Shown: positions 7,542 through 16,303, counted from the first letter of the stretch. The stretch is DNA of 64,000 nt from Nocardioides litoris (GCF_006346315.1 NZ_VDMR01000001.1:1116001-1180000); one strand, 5' to 3'. Notes: a model not told the origin generated them from the sequence alone. Translations and numbers: made by a program.

Positions 7542-8153
7542 CTAGGGGTGGCGCGGGTCGGCCCAGAAGTCGGTCCACCGGTGGCCGAGGTCGGCCAGCA
7601 GCACGCGGAGCAGGGGCAGGCTGACGCCCACCACGTTGTGGGGGTCGCCCTCGACACCCGTGACGAACGCGCCGCCCAGCCCGTCGAGGGTGAAGGCGCC
7701 GGCCACGTGCAGCGGCTCGCCCGTCGCGACGTACGCCGCCACCTCGGCGTCGCTGACCGCCGCGAAGTGCACGGTGGTCGACGCGGTGCGCTCGGCCCGG
7801 TCGCCGGAGGCCAGGTCGTGCAGGGCGTGACCGGTGTGCAGGACCCCGGTGCGCCCGCGCATCGCCCGCCAGCGGGCGACGGACTCCTCGGGGTCGCCGG
7901 GCTTGCCGAGCGCCTCGCCGTCGAGCTCGAGCACCGAGTCGCAGCCGAGCACGACGGCGCCCTCGGGCACCTCGGGCCGGTCGAGGACGGCCGAGCACTT
8001 CATCGAGGCCAGGCGCAGCGCGAGGTCGGCGGGGGCGGGCTCGGTGACCTGCGACTCGTCGACGCCCGAGACGACGACGAGGGGCTCGACGCCGGCCGCG
8101 CGCAGGGTCGCGAGCCGGGCGGGGGACTGGGACGCCAGGACGAGGGTCGGCAC
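7542..8153 (-). CDS. maf: Maf-family nucleotide pyrophosphatase
   Basis: A 203-residue Maf protein that hydrolyses dTTP, UTP or modified nucleoside triphosphates to the monophosphate. It shows the N-terminal LVLASQSPARLATLRAAG, the ...VLGCDSV segment with the catalytic aspartate, a GKP loop, and GAFTLDGLGGAFVTGVEGDPHNVVGVSLPLL. In the first motif the usual SxRR is SPAR. Length is normal. The GTG start lies 6 nt after a TAGCGT -10 on the minus strand, implying a leaderless mRNA, and is divergent from the AAA+ gene. Confidence 0.92.
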   Translation of the reverse strand: MPTLVLASQSPARLATLRAAGVEPLVVVSGVDESQVTEPAPADLALRLASMKCSAVLDRPEVPEGAVVLGCDSVLELDGEALGKPGDPEESVARWRAMRGRTGVLHTGHALHDLASGDRAERTASTTVHFAAVSDAEVAAYVATGEPLHVAGAFTLDGLGGAFVTGVEGDPHNVVGVSLPLLRVLLADLGHRWTDFWADPRHP

Positions 8154-8159
8154 TCGACG

Positions 8160-8198
8160 ACGCTATCGCCCACGGCGGCCGCGGCTCGTCCCTAGGCT
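8160..8198. promoter_or_regulatory. Divergent leaderless promoters (maf / AAA+ cassette)
   Basis: The 51-bp gap contains TAGCGT on the minus strand (8165 to 8160), 6 nt before the maf GTG, and TAGGCT on the plus strand (8193-8198), 6 nt before the GTG of the AAA+ gene at 8205. No ribosome binding site precedes either start. The promoters are separated by about 27 bp, so one bound regulator could affect both. Confidence 0.55.
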
Positions 8199-8204
8199 GC
8201 TCCG

Positions 8205-10151
8205 GTGCCCCCACGCCTCTCCGATGTCGTCGCCGCCGTCGAGCACGCCGCCGAGCGCCGGGGTGCCTCCGCCCCGCCGCTGCTGGCCTCCGTCCTCGAC
8301 GCGCTCCGGGCCGACCACGGCGACCTCGACGGCCCGGACCCGCTCGAACGGGTCGACCGGCTCGCCGACCGCTTCGACCTCGACCCGGTCGACCAGCGGG
8401 TGCTCGGCACGGTCGCCTCGGTCGAGCTCGACAGCAACCTCGCCCTGGCCTGCACCCTGCTCGCCGGCCACGACGCCCCCGGCTGGCCGACCACGGCGCT
8501 CGTGCTCGAGCTGTGCGGGTTGGGCACCCTCGACGTGGCGGTCCGCACCCGGCTCAACCCGCTCGCCCCGCTGCGCCGGCTCGGGCTGCTCGACATGCGG
8601 GGGGACGGCCCGTGGCTGACGCGCCGGCTCGTCGTGCCGCCGCGGGTCGGGGCGCACCTGGCCGGCGACGACACGCTCGACGCGACGCTGCTGCCCTGCC
8701 TGGTCGAGCCGGGCGGACACGCCGTGGCCGGGTCGCCCGAGCTCGTCCGGGCGCTGGCCGCCGGGGTGCGCCTGTGCTGGGTCCGCTCCCCGCTCGGCGC
8801 CACCGGGCCTGCCCTGGCCCAGGCCGCGGTCCGCGCCGGCGGGTCGGAGCCGATCGTCATCGACCTCTCCCGGGCCTGGCCCGACCCGCTCACCGGCGGG
8901 TTGGCCGGGACCGTCCGCGCCGCCGTCGTCGAGGCCGGGCTGCGCGACCGCCCGCTCGTGCTCCTCGAGGCGCATGCGCTCGTCGAGCCCGGCCGCGAGC
9001 CCGCCATGCCGTTGCTCCTCGCCAGCGTCGTGCCTGTCATCGGCGTCTCCTCCCGGGCCTGGGACCCGGCCTGGCTGCCGCTCGTCCCCGTCACCGTCGA
9101 CGCCCCGCCCCTGGGCCCGCGCGAGCGCGTGACCGTGTGGGGCAGCGCCGTCGAAGGGTCCGGACTCGTGGTCGAGCCCGAGGCGCCGGCGTGGCAGGAC
9201 CTGCTCGGCATGCGGCTCGCTCCCGAGCAGATCGAGCGCGCCGCCACCGAGGCCGAGCTGACCGGGGTGCTCGAGGACCGCCCGGTGGTCGTCGACGACC
9301 TGCGCGACGCCGTACGCCGCTCGCACGGCGCGGCTCCCGACGGCCCGTCCCGCACCCCCGCCACGTTCGACGACCTGGTGCTCCCGCCCGCCGCGATGGG
9401 TGAGCTGCGGCGCCTGGTCTCGTGGGCGCGGCACCGCGACCAGGTGCTGGCCCAGGGGCCGCTGCACGGCGCGGGCGGCAAGGGCACCGGCATCGCGGCG
9501 ATGTTCGCCGGGGGACCAGGCACCGGCAAGACCCTCGCCGCCCACGTCGTGGCCGACGCGCTCGGGCTCGACCTGATGCGCATCGACCTGTCCTCGACGG
9601 TCGACAAGTACATCGGCGAGACCGAGAAGAACCTCGAGCGGGCCTTCCACGAGGCCGAGTCGATGAACGTCGTGCTGTTCTTCGACGAGGCCGACGCCCT
9701 CTTCGGCTCGCGCTCGGCCGTGAGCGACAGCCGCGACCGCTACGCCAACCTCGAGGTCTCCTACCTCCTCCAGCGGATGGAGAGCTTCGACGGCATCACC
9801 GTGCTGGCGACCAACCTCCGCGGCAACCTCGACCCGGCGTTCAGCCGACGCCTGCACTTCATCGTCACGTTCACCGACCCCGACGCCGAGACACGGCTCG
9901 AGCTGTGGCAACGGCTGCTCGGCCACGTCGACCGCCTCGACGAGACCGACCCGCCCGACCTGCCGCTGCTGGCCGAGCACGCCGAGCTCGCGGGTGGCGA
10001 CATCCGCAACATCGTGCTCGCCGCGGCCTACGACGCCGCCGACGACAACGACGGCGCGGTGGCCATGCGGCACCTCGTCACCGCCGCGGGACGGGAGTTC
10101 ACCAAGGTCCGCAAGCGGATGCCCCCGCAGCTGGCCCGCTGGGGCGGGTGA
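8205..10151 (+). CDS. AAA+ ATPase of the eCIS-associated (Afp15-like) type
   Basis: A 648-residue protein. About 390 N-terminal residues form a helical/winged-helix region followed by a degenerate nucleotide-binding-like segment (SPLGATGPALAQAA near residue 190). A complete AAA+ domain follows, with Walker A GGPGTGKT at 436-443, Walker B VVLFFDEADALF at 489-500, sensor TVLATNLRGNLD and arginine-finger region FSRRLHFIV. This architecture is that of the ATPase of contractile injection loci and their satellites, thought to act in assembly or cargo handling. It heads a four-gene plus-strand cassette. A GTG start 6 nt after TAGGCT suggests a leaderless message. No sheath, tube or baseplate gene is present here. 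Confidence 0.8.
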   Translation: MPPRLSDVVAAVEHAAERRGASAPPLLASVLDALRADHGDLDGPDPLERVDRLADRFDLDPVDQRVLGTVASVELDSNLALACTLLAGHDAPGWPTTALVLELCGLGTLDVAVRTRLNPLAPLRRLGLLDMRGDGPWLTRRLVVPPRVGAHLAGDDTLDATLLPCLVEPGGHAVAGSPELVRALAAGVRLCWVRSPLGATGPALAQAAVRAGGSEPIVIDLSRAWPDPLTGGLAGTVRAAVVEAGLRDRPLVLLEAHALVEPGREPAMPLLLASVVPVIGVSSRAWDPAWLPLVPVTVDAPPLGPRERVTVWGSAVEGSGLVVEPEAPAWQDLLGMRLAPEQIERAATEAELTGVLEDRPVVVDDLRDAVRRSHGAAPDGPSRTPATFDDLVLPPAAMGELRRLVSWARHRDQVLAQGPLHGAGGKGTGIAAMFAGGPGTGKTLAAHVVADALGLDLMRIDLSSTVDKYIGETEKNLERAFHEAESMNVVLFFDEADALFGSRSAVSDSRDRYANLEVSYLLQRMESFDGITVLATNLRGNLDPAFSRRLHFIVTFTDPDAETRLELWQRLLGHVDRLDETDPPDLPLLAEHAELAGGDIRNIVLAAAYDAADDNDGAVAMRHLVTAAGREFTKVRKRMPPQLARWGG

Positions 10152-10211
10152 GCCCGCGGAACCCCGGGGGCAAACTTCGCGCGATCGGCCACCGTCCCGG
10201 CCGCCGGGCAC

Positions 10212-10217
10212 TAGCGT
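10212..10217 (+). promoter_or_regulatory. Possible internal promoter before the DUF4157 gene
   Basis: The 100-bp gap between the AAA+ gene and the DUF4157 gene has a -10-like TAGCGT at 10212-10217. It would start a transcript with a leader of roughly 28 nt before the ATG at 10252. No convincing -35 or Shine-Dalgarno was seen, so read-through from the AAA+ promoter is equally possible. Confidence 0.3.
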
Positions 10218-10251
10218 CGTCCCGACCCAGCCCCCACGGACCGAGGCACCC

Positions 10252-13200
10252 ATGACCCGACCCGAGCACGAGGTCGCGGAGGCCAAGCCCGCCCGCGCCG
10301 CCCAGCTCAGCCCGCCCGTCCCCGAGGTCGCCGAGCCCACGGTCGACGTGGGGGCCGAGCACCACCCGTCGGTCGTGGCCGGGCTGCGACGTACCGCGGG
10401 TGCCGCCGGCGGAGGGGACGAGCTCGGGGGCACGACGCTCGGTGCGGACCTGATGGCCCCGCTGCGTCGCCGCGCCGGCAAGGGCGCACCGCTGGACGCG
10501 GGCACCGCCACCGACCTCGGAGGGCGCCTCGGCGCCGACTTCAGCGGGGTGCGGGTCCACGCCGACGGCGAGGCCGACACGATCGCCCGCTCCGTGCAGG
10601 CCACCGCGTTCACGCTCGGCAACGACATCTACTTCAGCAAGGGCACCTACAACCCCTCCTCGCGTGCCGGCCGCTCGTTGCTCGCCCACGAGCTGACCCA
10701 CGTCCGCCAGCACCGCGAGGGTCGTTCCACCACCGCCTCGGGCACCGGCGGCGGCGTGCAGGTCGGCCGCGTCGACGACCCCGCCGAGCGCGAGGCCGAG
10801 GCCGTGGCCCGCGCCGTCGACACCGGTCGCCCGGTGCCGGGGGCCGGTACGACGACGGAGCCGCTGGCCGCGCACAGCACCTGCGACCCGTGCGCCCACC
10901 GCAGCGTGAGCCTCGACGGGCTGTCGATCCGCCGGACGGTCGAGGACAAGGTCACCATGGTCAAGGACCGGGTGCCAGCGACCGAGGTGCCGCTCGCGAT
11001 CGTCGAGCTGACCTCGGTCATCCGGGAGATCCAGGACAAGAAGGGCGCAGCCGAGAAGCTGGGTGGCATGTGGACCGACGCCAAGGTCGACACGGTCGCC
11101 GACAGCGAGGGCTTCTCCGGCACCTCCAACCCGATCGGGGTCGTCGACGGCGCCGCCGGGTTCGTCAAGGCCGGGTTCGACGCCCACACCGCCTACGGCA
11201 ACATCAAGCAGGGCACCAACATCGACAAGAACCTCGGGTGGAAGCAGGCCGAGGACGCGGTGCTCGGCGGCCTGGGCGGCGGCGGCAAGGTCGTCACCGG
11301 CGTGGCCAACACCGTGAAGGTCGCCGGCGGCCCGGCCGGGGAGTGGATCCCGGGCGTCGAGGCCGTCGTCAACCTCAAGGAGGGCTACGAGAACATCAAG
11401 GGCAGCGTCGAGGACGGCGTCACCGCCGCCAAGCTGCAGGGCGACAAGCGCTCGATCAAGCGCCAGGGCGACAAGTTCCTCCCGCTCGCGGTGCGCGAGA
11501 AGCGGTTCGCCGAGTTCATCGAGGCCCTCAAGAGCGACGGCAAGGTCAAGAGCGACGACCGCAAGCGGTGGGCCACCGTGCGCCAGGCCTGGGACGCCCA
11601 CGTCGGGGGGCCCAACCGACCCGCGGGCGACTACGCCGGGGCCGGGACGGGCGGCTCGATCACCAAGCCGGGGGCGCTGGAGAAGAAGTGGACGTCGTTC
11701 AAGTCGCTCTTCTCCTCCGGGCCGGCCCCGGCGACGCCCGCCGGCCCCGCCTTTGGGACGGCGACGGGTGGCGCCTTCGACCCGTTGACGAGCAACTGGG
11801 CCGACTCCGGGGTGCACACCGTCGAGAAGCGGATGTTCCTGGAGTGGCTCGAGACGACGACGCACAAGGACTTCGGCTACGGGACCAACTGGCGCTCGGA
11901 CGCCACGGTGGGCACCGTCGTCGCCGGGACGGCTGCGGTGGGTGACGCGACCGAGCAGTCCGCCCGCACGGACCGCGACACCGCCGCCCAGGCCAAGCTG
12001 GCGACCACCCGCGGACTCGGCAAGGTCACCAACTTCGCCCAGAACCGGCTCACGGAGTCCTCCGCCGTCAAGGGCGTCAAGGGCGTCGGCAACACCCTCG
12101 ACGGCACCGGCACCTTCACGGCCGGAGCCGACGGCGGAGCGACCAAGGCCGCCGGCAAGGCCGTCAAGCTGGCCGCAGCGACCTACGAGGCCGTCAAGAA
12201 GGGCTACAAGCGCTGGAACCGGGTCACCAAGCTGGCCGAGGTGCGCGACGAGGCCGGCTACGGCCCGCGCGTAAGCCGTGACTGGAAGTGGAAGGTCGCC
12301 CGGTTCGTCGGCACCGACATCGACAAGGCGATGGCGAAGACCAAGACCGCCATCAACCACAACGTCGAGGAGGCGGCCCGGCTCAAGAAGCACGGTGAGG
12401 ACACCGCCGCCTTCCAGGCCGACCAGCAGGCGCGGGCTGCCCACGCGACGTACGTGCAGCAGGTCGGGACCCGGGACGCGAAGCAGGCGCAGAACCAGCA
12501 GGACCACGATGCGGCTCTCGCCGCCTGGCAGGCGACCAACCGGAAGAAGACCGACGAGAAGTTCGCCGAGGACAAGGCCGCCTTCGACGCCTACAGGAAG
12601 AAGCGCGAGACGTGGGAGGTGCAGGCCGACGCCTACCAGCACTTCCGCGAGCAGCAGCTGGCCTGGGACGACCTGCAGAACAAGGTCTTCGGCTACTACC
12701 AGACCCACGAGGGTCCCCAAGGACCCGAGCAGGACCGCGAGCTGGCCGACTACGAGCCTCCGGTGGTCGTCATCGACCCGGGTCCCGAGCCCGTCGCGGT
12801 GACCGACCCCGGGGACCAGGCCCCGGCGGACCCGATCGACTTCGGGGGCAAGCCGGTGCTGAAGGAGGAGGGCGCCATCACGCCGGTCGCCGCGCCCGCA
12901 GCCCAGGCCGTCAGCGACCCGGGGACCTTCACCTCCGGGAGTGGCCCGGCCAAGAAGGCCAGCAAGCAGCTGGACGCGGCCACGGCCCAGGCGATGCTGG
13001 CCAGGCTGACCAAGAAGTGCGTGAAGATGGTCTCCGAGCTGGTGCTGGCGCTCCAGAACCCGGACAAGAGGGTTCGTCAGCTCGCCCAGGACGTCGTCCT
13101 CACGATCGCCAACGGCGACCTCGCCGGCGCGGTCTTCTCCGTCACGGCTGACGACCTCGAGGCCCTCCTGACGACCGCCGAGCCGGAGAAGTCCCGACTG

Positions 13201-13254
13201 CTCGGGCAGCTCCAGGCGCGCATCGAGGGTCGTCTGGGCGGGGTCGGCGGGTGA
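10252..13254 (+). CDS. DUF4157 protein with HExxH motif; candidate eCIS-type effector
   Basis: A 1000-residue protein with no signal peptide. Residues about 79-158 match DUF4157: PLDAGTATDLGGRLGADFS, GVRVHADGEADTIARSVQA, then the metalloprotease-like HELTH at 146-150. A cysteine pair CDPC lies near 213. Residues about 336-385 are glycine-rich and moderately hydrophobic. Residues about 704-818 form a long charged, Trp/Gln-rich coiled coil; a Pro-rich linker and a C-terminal helical domain follow. DUF4157 marks proteins linked to extracellular contractile injection systems, often as the N-terminal part of cargo toxins. The catalytic outcome of the C-terminal part is unknown. ATG 10252 begins the conserved reading; the stop overlaps the next GTG (GTGA). 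Confidence 0.8.
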   Translation: MTRPEHEVAEAKPARAAQLSPPVPEVAEPTVDVGAEHHPSVVAGLRRTAGAAGGGDELGGTTLGADLMAPLRRRAGKGAPLDAGTATDLGGRLGADFSGVRVHADGEADTIARSVQATAFTLGNDIYFSKGTYNPSSRAGRSLLAHELTHVRQHREGRSTTASGTGGGVQVGRVDDPAEREAEAVARAVDTGRPVPGAGTTTEPLAAHSTCDPCAHRSVSLDGLSIRRTVEDKVTMVKDRVPATEVPLAIVELTSVIREIQDKKGAAEKLGGMWTDAKVDTVADSEGFSGTSNPIGVVDGAAGFVKAGFDAHTAYGNIKQGTNIDKNLGWKQAEDAVLGGLGGGGKVVTGVANTVKVAGGPAGEWIPGVEAVVNLKEGYENIKGSVEDGVTAAKLQGDKRSIKRQGDKFLPLAVREKRFAEFIEALKSDGKVKSDDRKRWATVRQAWDAHVGGPNRPAGDYAGAGTGGSITKPGALEKKWTSFKSLFSSGPAPATPAGPAFGTATGGAFDPLTSNWADSGVHTVEKRMFLEWLETTTHKDFGYGTNWRSDATVGTVVAGTAAVGDATEQSARTDRDTAAQAKLATTRGLGKVTNFAQNRLTESSAVKGVKGVGNTLDGTGTFTAGADGGATKAAGKAVKLAAATYEAVKKGYKRWNRVTKLAEVRDEAGYGPRVSRDWKWKVARFVGTDIDKAMAKTKTAINHNVEEAARLKKHGEDTAAFQADQQARAAHATYVQQVGTRDAKQAQNQQDHDAALAAWQATNRKKTDEKFAEDKAAFDAYRKKRETWEVQADAYQHFREQQLAWDDLQNKVFGYYQTHEGPQGPEQDRELADYEPPVVVIDPGPEPVAVTDPGDQAPADPIDFGGKPVLKEEGAITPVAAPAAQAVSDPGTFTSGSGPAKKASKQLDAATAQAMLARLTKKCVKMVSELVLALQNPDKRVRQLAQDVVLTIANGDLAGAVFSVTADDLEALLTTAEPEKSRLLGQLQARIEGRLGGVGG

Positions 13255-13718
13255 GCCTGGGCGACCGTCTCCACGCGGTGCTCGCCTCCCTCCAGTGGCT
13301 CGCGGTGCCCGACTCCGAGGTCGACGGAGGCTTCCACCTGCGTCCCAGCGACGGCCCGGCGCCGTGGCCGGTCGTCGCGGCGGTGCCCCCAGGCACCCAC
13401 GGTGTCGTCGTGCTCTCGGTGCTGCCCGATCCGGTGCCGGCCGACCGCCGCGACGCCGTCGTCGCCGCCCTCGGACCCATGAACCTGCGCACGCCGGGCG
13501 GCTGCGTGGAGATCGACCTCGAGTCAGGAGAGGTCCGGGCCCGCGCGGGTCTCGACCTCGGGGTGTGCGAGGTCGAGGACGACCAGCTCACCGCCCTCGT
13601 CGCCGGCCTCGTCGACGCGAGCCTGGGCACCATGGGTGCCTGGCGCGAGGTGGTCGAGGCGATCGCCGGCGGCACCGACCCCGACGACATCGAGCTGCTG
13701 CGGGCCGGGGCCGCCTGA
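13251..13718 (+). CDS. YbjN/secretion-chaperone-like protein, copy 1
   Basis: A 155-residue acidic protein starting at a GTG that overlaps the stop of the DUF4157 gene. The C-terminal half reads VEIDLESGEVRARAGLDLG, then LTALVAGLVDASLGTMGAWREVVEAIAGG. This is the beta-beta-helix pattern of YbjN-domain proteins, whose fold resembles CesT-type type III secretion chaperones. It is a diverged paralogue of the next gene, with identical length. Directly following a giant effector-like protein, it is best read as a dedicated chaperone or adaptor (inference). No enzymatic motif is visible. Confidence 0.6.
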   Translation: MSLGDRLHAVLASLQWLAVPDSEVDGGFHLRPSDGPAPWPVVAAVPPGTHGVVVLSVLPDPVPADRRDAVVAALGPMNLRTPGGCVEIDLESGEVRARAGLDLGVCEVEDDQLTALVAGLVDASLGTMGAWREVVEAIAGGTDPDDIELLRAGAA

Positions 13719-14185
13719 TGACGGCGGGGGAGGCCTGGACCGACGAGCGGCTGCGCTCGCTCACCGCCACCGTGCTGGGCGAGGACGGGTGGGCCGTCAC
13801 CGACGACGACGGCGTGCTCCACCTCGAGCCCGCCGAGGCCGGCGCCGAGGCGCCGTACGGCGGCCTGCGGGTGCTCGTCGGCCCGCAACCGGCCCTGGTC
13901 AGCGTCGTGGTGCAGGCGCCCGAGCCGGTGCCCGACGACCGTGTCGCGGCGGTCGCGCGCGTGCTGGCCGAGGCCAACGCCGGGCGGCTGGTGGGCTGGT
14001 TCGAGCTCGACCCGGTCGACGGCGACCTGCACGTGCGTGCGGTGCTGGACCTCGACGGGGCGGAGCTGGCCGAGGAGCAGGTGGCCCACCTGCTCCGGGT
14101 GCTCGTCGTGCGCGCGGTCGACGCGATGGGGGAGTGGGTCGAGCGCATCGGCGACGTCGTCGCCGGTGCCGACCCGGTCGCCTGA
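13718..14185 (+). CDS. YbjN/secretion-chaperone-like protein, copy 2
   Basis: A 155-residue acidic protein; its ATG shares a base with the preceding stop (TGATG), so translation is coupled. It parallels the previous gene segment by segment: PEPVPDDRVAAVARVL against PDPVPADRRDAVVAAL, WFELDPVDGDLHVRAVLDLDG against VEIDLESGEVRARAGLDLG, and VRAVDAMGEWVERIGDVVAGADP against VDASLGTMGAWREVVEAIAGGTDP. Tandem duplication followed by divergence suggests either a heterodimer or two clients. The gene ends 12 bp before the convergent TetR gene, closing the cassette. Confidence 0.6.
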   Translation: MTAGEAWTDERLRSLTATVLGEDGWAVTDDDGVLHLEPAEAGAEAPYGGLRVLVGPQPALVSVVVQAPEPVPDDRVAAVARVLAEANAGRLVGWFELDPVDGDLHVRAVLDLDGAELAEEQVAHLLRVLVVRAVDAMGEWVERIGDVVAGADPVA

Positions 14186-14197
14186 GGCGCCTGGCGC

Positions 14198-14809
14198 TCA
14201 GCCGCGCGGGGCGGCGATGTCGTCGAGCTTGTCCCCGAAGGCCAGGCAGGCCATCGCGGCCAGCGGTCCGGCGTCGGGCCCCCCGCCCGCGTGCTCGGGG
14301 GCGCGCATCGAGACCATGACGTTGAGGAGCATGCCGTAGGCGATGAAGTCACGGACCTTGTCGTCGCTGCCGCCGGTGCGCTCGAGCACGTGAAGGATGC
14401 GCTCCATGCCGGCTCGGCTCCCCGCGGCGACCTCCGCGATGTCGCCGGCCGTGAAGCCGTGCATCATCACCATCAGCAGGTCGCGGTCCTCGAGCAGGTC
14501 GAAGTAGGCCAGGCCCAGCAGCTCCCAGCCCGGGTCGTCGTCGGGGGCGGCCGGGTCGAAGGGGTGCTGCTCGACGACCTCGGCGAACGCCGCGGCTATG
14601 CGGGCCGTGGTGCGGTCGAGCACCTCGCAGAACAGGGCGAGCTTGGTGCCGAACAGGCGCACGACGTACGGCTGGGAGACCCCGGCCTCCTTGGCCACGG
14701 CGTCGGTGCTGGTGCCGTGCAGGCCGGTGCGGGCGAACGCCCGCGTCGCGGCGTCGAGCACCAGCTCGCGGCGGTCGTCGGCGCTCATCCTCGTCGTCAC
14801 GGTTGACAT
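14198..14809 (-). CDS. TetR-family transcriptional regulator
   Basis: A 203-residue repressor. The N-terminal helix-turn-helix spans roughly residues 12-58 (RELVLDAATRAFARTG, then TDAVAKEAGVSQPYVVRLFGTK). The C-terminal ligand-binding domain is helical with AYFDLLEDRDLLMVMMHGF. It is divergently transcribed from a DHA2-type drug efflux gene, the standard arrangement for a local repressor of an efflux pump. The inducing compound is unknown. The ATG at 14809 sits directly against the operator-like palindromes; a later in-frame ATG at codon 8 is an alternative start. Confidence 0.88.
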   Translation of the reverse strand: MSTVTTRMSADDRRELVLDAATRAFARTGLHGTSTDAVAKEAGVSQPYVVRLFGTKLALFCEVLDRTTARIAAAFAEVVEQHPFDPAAPDDDPGWELLGLAYFDLLEDRDLLMVMMHGFTAGDIAEVAAGSRAGMERILHVLERTGGSDDKVRDFIAYGMLLNVMVSMRAPEHAGGGPDAGPLAAMACLAFGDKLDDIAAPRG

Positions 14810-14810
14810 G

Positions 14811-14849
14811 TTATCAGCTGATTACTTACCGTCGTCATCGTAGTAATCA
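14811..14849. promoter_or_regulatory. Operator region of the TetR/efflux pair
   Basis: This AT-richer stretch holds a near-perfect palindrome TTATCAGCTGATTA (14811-14824). It also holds a wider inverted repeat TGATTAC (14819-14825) with GTAATCA (14843-14849). Both fit a TetR dimer or pair of dimers covering the promoters of the two divergent genes. The first palindrome abuts the TetR start codon, implying autoregulation. Confidence 0.6.
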
Positions 14850-14881
14850 TTCGATGCCTTCCTGTGGACGGAGCTCTCTCC

Positions 14882-16303
14882 ATGGCCCTTCTCGACGCCC
14901 CCGTCGCCCCGCGCGACGACGCCGCGGCCCCCCGGCCTCGCGTGCCGGTCTGGCTCGCCGTCGTCGCCGCCTCCTTGCCGATGTTCATGGCCACCCTCGA
15001 CAACCTGGTGATGACGACCGCGCTGCCGGTCGTCCAGGTCGACCTCGACGCGACGGTCGGGCAGCTGTCGTGGTTCCTCAACGCCTACACGCTGGCCTTC
15101 GCGACCTTCATGCTCCCCGCCGCCACGCTCGGTGACCGCCTCGGCCGTCGCCGGGTGATGGTGGCCGGCATCGCGGTCTTCACCCTGGCCTCCATCGCCG
15201 CCGCGCTCAGCACCAGCGCGGAGGCCCTCATCGCCGCCCGGGCCGTGCAGGGCCTCGGCGCGGCCGCGATCATGCCGCTGTCCCTGAGCCTGCTCGCCTC
15301 GTCGGTGCCGCCGGCCGCCCGCGCGCTGGCCATTGGCGTGTGGGGTGGCGTCTCGGGGCTCGGCGTCGCGCTCGGCCCGGTCGTCGGCGGTGCCGTCGTC
15401 GAGGGCGTCAGCTGGCAGGCCATCTTCTGGCTCAACGTGCCCGTCGCGGTCGTCGCCGTCCCGCTGCTCCTCGTGGCGGTGCGGGAGTCGCGCGGCGAGC
15501 CGACCCGCCTCGACCCGATCGGCACCCTGCTGATCGGCGGCGCCGTCTTCCTCGGCATCTGGGGCATCGTCCACGGCAACGACGACGGCTGGGGCTCGGC
15601 CGCGGTCGTCGCGCCGCTGGTGCTCGCCGCCGTCCTGGTGCCGTCGTACGTCGCCTGGGCCCGGCGACGCGGGGCCGACGCCGTCATGCCCCTGCGGTTG
15701 TTCCGGTCGCGCAGCTTCAGCGCCGCCAACGTCGTCGCCCTGGCCTTCACCGCCGGCATGTTCGGGGCGGTCTTCCTGCTCTCGCAGTACCTCCAGGTCG
15801 TCGACGGCTACTCCCCCCTCGAGGCCGGCGTGCGCACCCTGCCCTGGACCGCCGCGCCGATGGTCGTGGCGCCGCTGGCCGGGGTGCTCGCCGGGCGTGT
15901 CGGCGTCCGACCGCTGCTGGTCGCCGGCCTCGCCGCGCAGACCACCGCGCTCGTCTGGTTCGCCGTGCTGACCGAGGGCGCCGCGTCCTACGGCGCCTTC
16001 GTGCCCGCGCTCGCCCTGGCGGGCATCGGCATGGGCCTGTGCTTCGCCCCGGTCTCGACCGCCGTGCTCGACGGCCTGCCGGACGCCGACTTCGCGGTCG
16101 CCAGCTCCACCAACTCCACCCTGCGCGAGTTCGGCGTGGCCCTCGGCATCGCGGTCGTCGTCGCGGTCTTCCTCGGCAACGGCGGCCAGATCACCCCCAC
16201 CGGGTACGACGGCGCCGTCGGCCCGGCCCTGCTGACCGGCGCGGCCGCGGTCGCGGTCGGGCTCGTGGCGGCGTTCTTCCTCCCGCGCCGCGCCCGGGCC
16301 TGA
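14882..16303 (+). CDS. DHA2-family (EmrB/QacA-like) multidrug efflux transporter
   Basis: A 473-residue major facilitator protein with about 14 membrane segments. Signatures include LDNLVMTTALPVVQVDL in TM1, loop motif GDRLGRRRVMVAG, RAVQGLGAAAIMPLSLSLL, and motif C GVALGPVVGGAVVEGVSWQAIFWLNVPV at the end of TM5. It exports drugs in exchange for protons. ATG 14882 was chosen because CGGAG lies 8 bp upstream; an in-frame GTG at 14864 is possible. It is probably repressed by the divergent TetR protein. Its stop is 12 bp from that of the convergent epsilon subunit gene. Confidence 0.9.
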   Translation: MALLDAPVAPRDDAAAPRPRVPVWLAVVAASLPMFMATLDNLVMTTALPVVQVDLDATVGQLSWFLNAYTLAFATFMLPAATLGDRLGRRRVMVAGIAVFTLASIAAALSTSAEALIAARAVQGLGAAAIMPLSLSLLASSVPPAARALAIGVWGGVSGLGVALGPVVGGAVVEGVSWQAIFWLNVPVAVVAVPLLLVAVRESRGEPTRLDPIGTLLIGGAVFLGIWGIVHGNDDGWGSAAVVAPLVLAAVLVPSYVAWARRRGADAVMPLRLFRSRSFSAANVVALAFTAGMFGAVFLLSQYLQVVDGYSPLEAGVRTLPWTAAPMVVAPLAGVLAGRVGVRPLLVAGLAAQTTALVWFAVLTEGAASYGAFVPALALAGIGMGLCFAPVSTAVLDGLPDADFAVASSTNSTLREFGVALGIAVVVAVFLGNGGQITPTGYDGAVGPALLTGAAAVAVGLVAAFFLPRRARA

